47,373 bases of DNA from an uncultured Myxococcales bacterium (lineage in GTDB: Bacteria; Myxococcota_A; Polyangia; Polyangiales; Polyangiaceae): NCBI GenBank assembly GCA_937872925.1, contig CALMUT010000123.1, forward strand, positions 1-47,373. Direction: 5' to 3'. How positions within the stretch are numbered: position 1 is the stretch's first letter; each line of letters begins with the position of its first letter. Position numbers and translations under genes: made by a program. Below are positions 19,191 to 27,600 of this stretch, piece after piece. A model generated the notes under the pieces. That model had not been told where the DNA came from. It saw nothing but the letters and a program-made list of their open reading frames with translations, and made no database searches.

Positions 19191-19196
19191 TAAAAT
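19191..19196 (+). promoter_or_regulatory. Possible -10 element (TAAAAT)
   Basis: TAAAAT stands in GC-rich DNA, 8 bases before the GTG start at 19205. If used, transcription would begin at or next to the start codon and give a leaderless message. No clear -35 is visible. Confidence 0.25.
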
Positions 19197-19204
19197 ACTG
19201 GTCC

Positions 19205-20050
19205 GTGTTCCGGCTCTGGGATCCAGTCTGCGTTGGGCTCTTCGCGAGTTCCGTGATCGGCTGCGCCTTCGGCAACGAAGATCTCGACATCAAGAAGCCG
19301 ACCGACGCGGGCGCGGACTCCGGCGTGACCGTCGCGGACTCGGGCTGGGGTGTCGGCGGCAATAGCGGGTATGGGGGGTACGCCGGAGCGGGCGGGCTAG
19401 CCGGAGGCGCTGGGTTTGCAGGTAGCGCCGGTAGCGGAACGGGGGGCACCGGAGCGCTGCCGGGCGGCCCGTGCACTCCTGGCGAGAAGCAGAGCCTGGG
19501 CCCCTGCGAAAAGTGCGGCACCAGTGAGCGCGTGTGTTCCTCCGCGGGACAGTGGAACGCGCCTACCTGCGAAAGTCAGGGCGTTTGCAATTCCGGGGAG
19601 CAAGCAACGGAGGCCTGCGGCACGGCGTGCGGCGCACGCAGTCGCACATGTGACACCAGCTGTAACTGGGGCACTTGGTCCACATGCACCTCCGGCGGCG
19701 TGTGCTCGCCCGGCAAGACTGACGTTCAGACGTGCGGCAACTGCGGGCAGAAGACGCGCACGTGTCGCAACGACTGCACCTGGGACAGTTTCGGCGCGTG
19801 CTCCGGAGAAGGCCCCTGCAAAGCGGGCACGACCCAGGCCGGCGGCTGTGACGCCTGCTCCCAGAAAGTCTGCCAAAACAACTGCACCTGGGGCGCGTGC
19901 CAGCTCAAGTCGGGGAACCAATGCAACTACAACTCCGGCACGAACTTTCAGTGCTGTGGTACGGACAAGTGGCAATTTTGCAGTTCCAGTTGCCAGTGGT
20001 TCCCGTGTCAGTCATGTAATGGATCCTCCGGATGTCTAAGCGCATGTTGA
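19205..20050 (+). CDS. Cys-rich repeat lipoprotein A
   Basis: A 281-residue lipoprotein with lipobox SVIGC (Cys20), a Gly/Ala tether (about 57-95), then a Cys-rich domain built of repeats of about 35 residues. The units share Cys-Pro/Ser-Gly, CGxC or CGTxC, RTC and a C-x-W turn (for example SCNWGTW, DCTWDSF, NCTWGAC). It ends with a module whose core is YNSG-x5-CCGT-x2-WQFC. This final module is nearly identical in the next gene. The GTG start is needed to keep the signal peptide. Its last 19 bases overlap the start of lipoprotein B. It probably sits on the cell surface, perhaps binding a ligand; no named family was recognised. Confidence 0.85.
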   Translation: MFRLWDPVCVGLFASSVIGCAFGNEDLDIKKPTDAGADSGVTVADSGWGVGGNSGYGGYAGAGGLAGGAGFAGSAGSGTGGTGALPGGPCTPGEKQSLGPCEKCGTSERVCSSAGQWNAPTCESQGVCNSGEQATEACGTACGARSRTCDTSCNWGTWSTCTSGGVCSPGKTDVQTCGNCGQKTRTCRNDCTWDSFGACSGEGPCKAGTTQAGGCDACSQKVCQNNCTWGACQLKSGNQCNYNSGTNFQCCGTDKWQFCSSSCQWFPCQSCNGSSGCLSAC

Positions 20051-20631
20051 ACCTTCCCCTGCATTTCAGTCTCTTGGGCATGTTGGCCGCTTTGACCGTC
20101 TTCGGCTGCTCTGACGACACTTATGTGGCAACTAACGAGCTCTTGGACGATGCCGGCACCGCGGGCTCGGGCGGCGGCGGGTTTGCGGGCAGCGCGGGCA
20201 GTGCGGGCACTGCGGGCAGTGCGGGCAGCGGCACGGGCGGCGCTTCGGGCGCCGGGACCGGCGGCACGACGGGGGCATGCACACCGGGCCAGAAACAGGA
20301 CGTGGGCAGCTGCGCCAAGTGCGGCACCAAGCGCCAGACTTGCGACGCTTCCGGCCAGTGGGGCCCGGAGCAATGCGAAGACCAAGGCGCCTGCAACCCG
20401 GGAGACGAGGACACCGCGGCCTGCAGCGACACCTGTGAAGCCAAGACCTGCAAGAACGATTGCAGCTGGGGGGCCTGCGGGCTCAAGTCCGGCGCCAAGT
20501 GCAAGTACAACAGCGGCAGTGAGTGGCAGTGCTGTGGCACTAACAAGTGGCAGTTCTGCAACTCGGCAACCTGCGACTGGCACCCCTGCGCGGACTGTGG
20601 CGCGTCCAGCAGCTGCCAGAATGCGTGTTAG
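20032..20631 (+). CDS. Cys-rich repeat lipoprotein B (paralog of A)
   Basis: A 199-residue lipoprotein with signal peptide and lipobox VFGC (Cys26), a Gly/Ser/Ala tether (about 42-80) and a shorter Cys-rich domain. It shares with lipoprotein A the segment CTPGQKQ, the CGTKRQTC turn, DCSWGACGLKSG and the terminal module YNSGSEWQCCGTNKWQFC. It lacks about two of the 35-residue repeats present in A. The pair therefore arose by tandem duplication with later repeat loss or gain. The ATG lies inside the end of gene A in another frame, so the two are probably translated from one message. Function unknown. Confidence 0.88.
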   Translation: MSKRMLNLPLHFSLLGMLAALTVFGCSDDTYVATNELLDDAGTAGSGGGGFAGSAGSAGTAGSAGSGTGGASGAGTGGTTGACTPGQKQDVGSCAKCGTKRQTCDASGQWGPEQCEDQGACNPGDEDTAACSDTCEAKTCKNDCSWGACGLKSGAKCKYNSGSEWQCCGTNKWQFCNSATCDWHPCADCGASSSCQNAC

Positions 20632-20647
20632 CGCCGCGCCAGCTTCC

Positions 20648-23600
20648 CTAGAGCGTCAGCGCGCCCTGCTTCCACTGCACTTCCTTGGGTTTGCCGCCAG
20701 CGCCAAGCTGCGCGGGCACACTCACAACCTCCGGCAAGCCGTCGCTCTTGTTCCCGAACGCCAGCGCGGTCACGACGACGGACAGCGGTTGTGTCGGCTC
20801 CAGCTCCTCAGGACGCTCGACTTCGAGGGTAACCTCCTCGGCACTGGAATCGAAGGAGAACAGATAGAGCCCGGCGCTCGCAGCTGAGACGTCAGCTGGC
20901 ACCACTTCTTTGCCTGCAGGCCCCGTGCGCGCCAGGCTGAGTTTCAACGCCGACATGCCTCCCGGTGCGCGCACCAAAAGCGCCACTTTTCCGAGTTCCC
21001 GCGGCAACTCGAGGGAATGCGCCTTGAGGGTGGTGAGGGTTTCCGGGGAGTGCTTGCCTGCGCGCGCTTCTGCAAGGAGCACCGAAGCCAGCTGACCCGC
21101 AAGATGCGCAACGTCTGCATTGCCGTCGCGACCACCGGTCTCGACGACGCGCAGCAGCAAGCGCCGCGCGACGTCCACACGACCCGCATCAGCGTTCGCT
21201 CGCGCCAGACGCACGATCACAGCCGGGTCATCCGGCGCCAGCGTTTCGAGCACCGCGTAGTGGGCGGTGGCGGCTTCACTGTAGCCCTCGTTCATCAGCC
21301 GGTCGCCCAGAAACGCTCGCGCCCAAGGGTCGTAGGGCGCCCGTTCGGCTATCTCACCGAAAGTGCGGCGCGCGTGGTCCTCGGCTTTGACTCGATGCAG
21401 CGCGGAAGCGATCTCCGCAAGCAGCTCTACCGGCGCAAACGCGTCGCTGCGGGCGCGGCGTGCTTCGTCCAAGAGCGCAGTCTTGTCGCCGGTGCTCTCC
21501 AACAGCGCGACGAAGCGCGCACGCAGTCTTGGGTCGTGGGGTGCGACCGTGAGGAAGCGACGCACCACAAGGAGCCGTCCCGCGTCGCCCTTCGCTGCCT
21601 TGTACGCTTTCACGAACGCTGGCCAGGGCAATTGCTCCGCGCCAAGCAAAGCCGAGCGGATCGCGACAAGCTCTTGGGGAGAACGTGCGCGACGCACGGT
21701 CTCTTTGCGCACGAAGTCGGCGGCGTCTGCCTCCCCTTCTCGGCGTAGTTGTACGGAAAGCGCGACGCGCGCCACGCCGTCGGGACGGGCCTGGAGCATG
21801 AGTTCAAGCAGCGAGCGGCGGTCTGCCCAGGTGCGTAGCTCGCAGGAGTTCTTGGCGGACATGTAGACGGCAAGGGGATCCTCGGAAGCCAGGCGCACAT
21901 GCCAGACTCCACGCCGATAGGGCAGCGCCGTCTTGGACACCTCCGAGCACTTTGCGGCGCGAGTGCGTTTCGGCGCGGGCAACACCAATTCGTAGTTCAC
22001 AACCACCGAGAGCCCGCTCTCAGGATACGACAGCGCGGCGAGCGCTAGCTCGATGCACTGGTTCATCGATGCGTCTTCGGAGAAGCGGTCTTCGCCGCGA
22101 ACCCGCACGTTCTTCGCGCGGCCGTCGCCGTCCACCTCCAGCTGCACCTGCAGATTGCCGCTCAGCTCCGAGCGCCCCGCCGCCCGCGAATCGCGACACG
22201 CACCGATTTCTCGATACGCCTCCTCCAGCCGCGCACCGACCCGTGTGGACACGAGGGAAGACAGATTGCCACTGCTGCTTTCCGAGTCCCCAGACAGCGC
22301 GTCACTGAGCACGGCGCCGCGCACCGCGTGAGCGCCAAAACTGAAGTCGGCTTCGTGCTCTGGGGTAAGCAGCCGCACCGCTGGGTGTGTTGCGGTGTAG
22401 GACGCTGTTGAGTGATGGAATGCCGTCCAGGGAGTGAGCAAGCCGACAGAAAGCGCGACATCAGTCACCGCTTCGCGGCCTTTGCCCGTGCGCAGCACGT
22501 CGTCCACCCGTGCCTGGGCCCAGCGTCGCGCCACGTCGTCGGTCCGCGGCGCCGTGCGCCACGCCAGAAGCCGTCGCTCCTCTTTCATCTCGCCGTCGTG
22601 GCGGAAGCGGACCTTCGCGGCGCTAGGCGCCATGCCGCGCAGCTTGCCCACCAGGAGCATGGGTTCGCCCAGAGGAACGGAGCGACGCGTGCGAGGATAG
22701 ACCTGCTCCACATCCGGACCAAGGTCTACCTCCACGTTGGAAACCGCCGGCACCAGCGCATGTTCAATCAGCGCCGTCGCCGCACCGGCAGCTTCTACGG
22801 AGTCCTGCACCGCGAAGTAGCGCCCAGCGCTGCGGGCCAGGGTGGCCAACGCTCGTACATTGACCACGGGACCAATGCCAACAGCCGACATCCGAGGCAG
22901 ACCCGCCGGTCGCGCCGCGAGGGTTTCAACGATCTTTTCGGCGTCAGACTCGCCGGCCGTCGCGTAGCCATCGCCGACGTACACCACGGTCGCAGAAGGC
23001 TCGTTTGCCACCAGGCCCGCGGCGTGATCGAGCATGTCCGAAAGATCCGTCGCGCCGCCCGGGGAAAGCTCGTCCAGCGCCTTTTGGATCGCGGCGCGCC
23101 GCTCCGGAGTCACCGCCCCCGCTTCCTTGGGCCCCACGGCGCGCGTGCTTTGATCCCCAGCAACGACTGCCAACTTGTCCCGTGGACCGAGCGCGTCCAT
23201 CACGGCGCGAACGAAGCCGCGAGCAACTTCAAGCTGGCCGGGCTCGGAGCTGCCCGACGTATCGAGTACGAGCACCAGAGTCGCGCCTTCCGCCGGAGTG
23301 GGTTCCGGTAGATCCACGCGCACCAAGACCGTGCGCGGCTCCCCGGGACCGTTGCCAGCGGCAACGTACATGCGCGCTTTCGACTCGAAGGGCGGGACCA
23401 CTAGATCCACTACGAAGTCTGCAGTGGGTCGGTAGTCTGGCCGCCGCAGCAACACCTGCGCGCCGGACACCTTCGCGCCGAGCCCCGCGGCGATAGCAAC
23501 TGGCTTCGCCGCAGATGCATCCAAGCGGATGCCCAACTCAGCAATGGGCGGCGCCTCCGCCGGTCCAGCAAGGGGATAGCGGTATTGCATGCGGCCCTGC

Positions 23601-24610
23601 CCGTCTGCGTCGTAGCGCAAGGGCAGCCACTCCACGTACGTCACCTCGATGGTCACCGTATCGCCGCTCGCGATGACCGGCAGCGTCCCGCGAATGAAAC
23701 CTCGCCCGGCCCACTCCACCAATGGCCCACTGGCGGACAGAGTCACACCCTCGCGTGCGGCCAGAGCGATACTGAGCGCTTCACGTTCCTCGCCGCGCCC
23801 CCAGCTCACGCCGGAGACGATGGCCTCGTCGGGAACGGCCATGCGAAAGTCGCCCTTGACCGCCGCGCTACCACCGTTGAAATAGGTGGTGATCACTTTG
23901 GTCTCGGCCGCCTCGCCGAGGATCTCGACGCTTACCTCTTGAGATCGCAAAGTCAACGGCGTGGCCGGCTCTGTTAGCGCAGCGCCCGTCGCACGCCCCC
24001 ACAGCTCACCGACGGTGCTCTTGGCGGACGCGAACGGTGCCCCGAGGCCTCCCGTCCAATCATCAAAGGCCTTCTCGGGAACGACCTTCACTTCGCTGGC
24101 AACGACGACCGCGGACTCCCCGGGCCGCACTTTGTGCTCCTTGCCCCCGGCGGTAACCGTGATCTCTTCATTCGCCGAGTAAATACGAGCGCCATCCGCC
24201 TGAGCTTCAATGCCTACATTGGCGTTCTTACCGAATACCTCCGCAGCGCCAACGACAACGTGCGCCGAGCTTTGCCCACGGGCGAGAGAAAACAGGCGTC
24301 CCTTCTGCAGGGTCACCTTGTCGGGCGCAAGCTCCACGGAGCTGGCGCGATCCAAAAGTACGATCGTGCCTTCGTCCAAGCGCACGCGAGCGCGCCCGTC
24401 CGCGTCCGTTGCGACTACGTTGCCAGTGCTGGCACGCACGCGGCCGCGAGCGTCCACGCCGCCAACGGATACCCCAGCATGCACCACTTCTACATCCGCT
24501 ACGGTCTGCGGCAGCGCCGCTACGTGCTGCCGCGTTAAGCGATAGACACCAAACGCGATCCCAACAACGACCGCCAGCGCCACCAGCATGCGTAAGACGC
24601 GCTTAGCCAC
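20648..24610 (-). CDS. FecR-like/VIT/VWA/AgmX-like/TPR protein B
   Basis: A 1320-residue protein. An N-terminal membrane anchor or signal (about 6-24) is followed by a FecR-like domain (about 40-170; DGRARVRLDEGTIVLLD), a VIT domain (about 215-335), a VWA domain (about 440-610) with intact MIDAS DTSGS and GGATDLSDML, an AgmX/PglI-type TonB-like domain (about 770-870; GNLQVQLEVDGDGRAKNV) and TPR-like helices (about 980-1180). VIT and VWA domains mediate protein binding, VWA usually via a metal ion. It is likely an envelope scaffold. The GTG start overlaps the end of the upstream paralog by 8 bases. The TPR region could be shorter than given. Confidence 0.9.
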   Translation of the reverse strand: MAKRVLRMLVALAVVVGIAFGVYRLTRQHVAALPQTVADVEVVHAGVSVGGVDARGRVRASTGNVVATDADGRARVRLDEGTIVLLDRASSVELAPDKVTLQKGRLFSLARGQSSAHVVVGAAEVFGKNANVGIEAQADGARIYSANEEITVTAGGKEHKVRPGESAVVVASEVKVVPEKAFDDWTGGLGAPFASAKSTVGELWGRATGAALTEPATPLTLRSQEVSVEILGEAAETKVITTYFNGGSAAVKGDFRMAVPDEAIVSGVSWGRGEEREALSIALAAREGVTLSASGPLVEWAGRGFIRGTLPVIASGDTVTIEVTYVEWLPLRYDADGQGRMQYRYPLAGPAEAPPIAELGIRLDASAAKPVAIAAGLGAKVSGAQVLLRRPDYRPTADFVVDLVVPPFESKARMYVAAGNGPGEPRTVLVRVDLPEPTPAEGATLVLVLDTSGSSEPGQLEVARGFVRAVMDALGPRDKLAVVAGDQSTRAVGPKEAGAVTPERRAAIQKALDELSPGGATDLSDMLDHAAGLVANEPSATVVYVGDGYATAGESDAEKIVETLAARPAGLPRMSAVGIGPVVNVRALATLARSAGRYFAVQDSVEAAGAATALIEHALVPAVSNVEVDLGPDVEQVYPRTRRSVPLGEPMLLVGKLRGMAPSAAKVRFRHDGEMKEERRLLAWRTAPRTDDVARRWAQARVDDVLRTGKGREAVTDVALSVGLLTPWTAFHHSTASYTATHPAVRLLTPEHEADFSFGAHAVRGAVLSDALSGDSESSSGNLSSLVSTRVGARLEEAYREIGACRDSRAAGRSELSGNLQVQLEVDGDGRAKNVRVRGEDRFSEDASMNQCIELALAALSYPESGLSVVVNYELVLPAPKRTRAAKCSEVSKTALPYRRGVWHVRLASEDPLAVYMSAKNSCELRTWADRRSLLELMLQARPDGVARVALSVQLRREGEADAADFVRKETVRRARSPQELVAIRSALLGAEQLPWPAFVKAYKAAKGDAGRLLVVRRFLTVAPHDPRLRARFVALLESTGDKTALLDEARRARSDAFAPVELLAEIASALHRVKAEDHARRTFGEIAERAPYDPWARAFLGDRLMNEGYSEAATAHYAVLETLAPDDPAVIVRLARANADAGRVDVARRLLLRVVETGGRDGNADVAHLAGQLASVLLAEARAGKHSPETLTTLKAHSLELPRELGKVALLVRAPGGMSALKLSLARTGPAGKEVVPADVSAASAGLYLFSFDSSAEEVTLEVERPEELEPTQPLSVVVTALAFGNKSDGLPEVVSVPAQLGAGGKPKEVQWKQGALTL

Positions 24611-27600
24611 GGGTCACCTCCCCGGCGGAAATGTTGAAGCGTAGCGTGGAGTCTCCTCCAGGTTCGAACCGAAACGGCACCACGACGATGCGCTCTTTGG
24701 CACCCAGTTCGTCAAAGATCACAGTCAAAACGAGCTCTGCCCCGAGGCGCGCCGCGTGCCGGGCGTCTTTGCTTTCGAGGCGCACTTCGAGCTGGTGCGC
24801 CGAGGAACTGCTGACGAAGGCTTGGGCCACGCCGAGAGTCACATCACCTTCTGGCGCAGGCGCTGTGGCCTTTTCACGACCGGACAGCAACATTGGATGC
24901 AGCTCCGGATGGGCCCAAGACAGCATCACGCGCACCTGGCCTTTGTTGTGGCCCCCGGCGCTGTACAGGGTCTTGGCGCGCGCAAAAAGCGTGGCGTGCT
25001 CCTTGTCGTTGCGCTTCGACTTGGCGTCTGCGCGCCCCCACGCCAGAAACAGCTGAGCGAATGCGCGACTGGTGGCTGCCGGACCTTGGGACGCATCCGG
25101 CGCGCCCGCCCCGGTGCCTTGTTCCGTGAAGCGCACGGCGGCTTCGAGTTGGCCTTCGCCTTGCGCAGCAAGGGCAAGCAGCAACGGCACACTCGCGTCG
25201 TCTGGCGTCAAGCGCTGGAGGGTTTCGTATTGTCGCCGGGCCTCGGAGTACCAGCCATGCGCGCGCAGCAAATCACCCAAGAGTCGTCTCGCAACAGGAT
25301 CGTCCGGGGCGAACTCGACGATTTCTCCGAAGGCCCGCTTCGCCATGCCCAAGTGATTCAGCTTCTGCGAGGCGTCTTGCTTCGAAAGTCGTAAATAGAA
25401 TTCGCCTACCGCAGTGCGCACGCTCGAATCCGCGTCCGCTCGTTTTCGCAAGCTGTCCGCCAGGCCGCGCGCCGCGGTGAAGTCGCCTGCATCTTCGAGC
25501 GCTTCGAGCAATCGCAGTGCGAGGGGGAAGTCTCCGGGGAACTCTTTGCGCATGTTCCTGAGCTTGTCGACGCGGGCCTTCGCGTCGGGCGTCTTTTCGA
25601 CGATGGCATCGATGGCGCCGGGATCCGCACTCTTCAGCCCCAGCGCGGCATACAGGCGTCGGCGCTCCTCTGGCGTGCGCACACGGGCCACCAGTCCGCG
25701 ATAGAACGTGTCCTGGGCCTTTGCGTCTCGCGACAACTGCCGCCAAGCAGCCACGCGCTTTTCGACGCTGTCCAAAGCGTCAAGCATCAAAGAAAGCAGG
25801 ATGCGCCGCTCACGCCAGGTTGGCGCCTCGCACATCGAAAGCGCACGCCGGTAGACCAGGAGTGCCTGCGACGCGGACGTATTCTGGCCCAGGCGTTCGC
25901 GCCACAGGGTCATGCGCTCGAACAGCGGTTGGTTTGCCGCTGCGCTACAGAACCGAACGGTGCGCGGGAGGAAGTCCACCGCGATGAAGCTCGTCGGCAT
26001 GTTCGCCACAACCGCGGCAGCAGCGGGGGCCCCTCCTGGTTCGAACGACAGGCGGGTCCGCGCGCGCACGACGCCGATCTCGGGCTGGGGGAAGCTGAGC
26101 GCGGAGAGCGCTTGCTTGACGCACTGGGTCACCGCAGCGTCGGGCAGCGAAGAGCCGGCCGTCGACACGTTGCTGACGTTACCCCCCGCTCCGATCTGGA
26201 ATGACACCTGCACGTGCCCCTGGAGATTCGGATTGTTCGACAACCCTTTTTCGTAGCAGAGCCGATAGCGCCCGAAGTTCTGTCGCATGATCCGCTGCAC
26301 CACCTCTGGCGGCAAACGTTCGGGGACGACCGTCACGGTGCTCGTGCCCACGCGAGGCGCTGCGCCGCGATGACTACCGCCGAGGCGCCCATGGCCGGAA
26401 CCAAACCCCTGACCCGTACCCGTGCCGGCGCCGTGGCCCAGGGTGCCCACGTCACCGAGGCCGATCCCTTCGCCGCGACCGCCGCCGCCTTCCCCGGTAC
26501 CGTCAAGGCCGAGGCCGCCAGAGCCAAAGCTGTCCCCGATTTCTTCGCCCCACAAATTGCCTGCTCCGTCCACGGAGTCATCGCGGGCCCATGGTGCAGT
26601 GGTCGAGTCCGTCACCGTGCTGGGGTTCGGCTTTGGTTCAGCCGGTCTGTCGGCGGGCGCCTGGTCTTTGGCGGGCTCTGGCGCAGCGGCCGGAGCAGCC
26701 GCAGCCGTAGCAGCCGCGGCTGGAGCACGCGTGTCGCCCCCGGCGCCGGTGTTCAAGAGGCCGATCATGCCGAACTCTTGGGCTTCGCTGAGGGCGGCCT
26801 GGCGCGCCGCGTGTGGCTCCGGGTTGTCGGCAGGCCCGCGCACCGCGTAGCGCTTATTGCTGCCCCCAGACGTCGGCCGCCCCATGGAGCCTTCTTCACC
26901 CTTGGCACGCGTGCCGGTGCCGCCCTCTTTGTTGTCTGCTTCGGCTTCTGCTTCGAGTTCTTCGATTTCGTCTTGGTCCTCGTCGTCGAGCTTTCCGCGC
27001 TTCTGAAACCGCCGCTCTTCAGCTTCCTGCTTCAGCTCCCGAGTCGTTGGCACGTAGAACGACGTGACCGGTGTGACGATGCCGTAGCGCATGCCGAGGT
27101 CAACGAGTGCGGCGCGCCCAACGCCTTGCTCCAAGAGCTCGGAGAGGCGCATATCCGCCCAGCGGCGCCGCAGATCGCCCTCGTCGTCCAAGCTACGCAG
27201 CTCAAGACGGTGTTCGCGTGCTTCGCCCCCGACCCGTGTCAACTTCACTTTTTCCGGCAGCGTGCCGGTGACACGCGCGACGACCCACGTCGTCTCTCCG
27301 GCCACCAGCGTGCTGGCGTCCTTGGGCAGGACGCGCTCCACATTCGGACCGAGGTCCAGCGCGACCCCCAGCCACGCGGGCCGTTCCGCGTGCTCGAATA
27401 CGGAGAGCGCCACTTGCGCGGCCTGATGCGCGTCGTCCACGCGTTCGGCGAAGCCGCCTCGGGCCAGGCCCTTCAAGAGCGCCATATTCGTCTCGCCGCC
27501 AATGCCAAGAGAAAACACGCGCACGGGCCGAGGCAGCGCAGCGAGCTTTTCGTTTAGCTCCGTCAGTGCCAGCTCTCCGACTGTCGGACGGCCGTCACCG

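Noticed and set aside
22412..23311. Long plus-strand open frame (299 codons) inside the VIT/VWA gene
   Set aside because: Antisense to a gene with clear VIT and VWA motifs; Arg/His-rich shadow composition.
24661..24676. GGTTCGAACC-like tRNA T-loop
   Set aside because: It lies inside the coding sequence of the large lipoprotein and no cloverleaf can be drawn around it.
26214..27557. Long plus-strand open frame (447 codons)
   Set aside because: Antisense to the large lipoprotein; no family motifs and no ribosome binding site.
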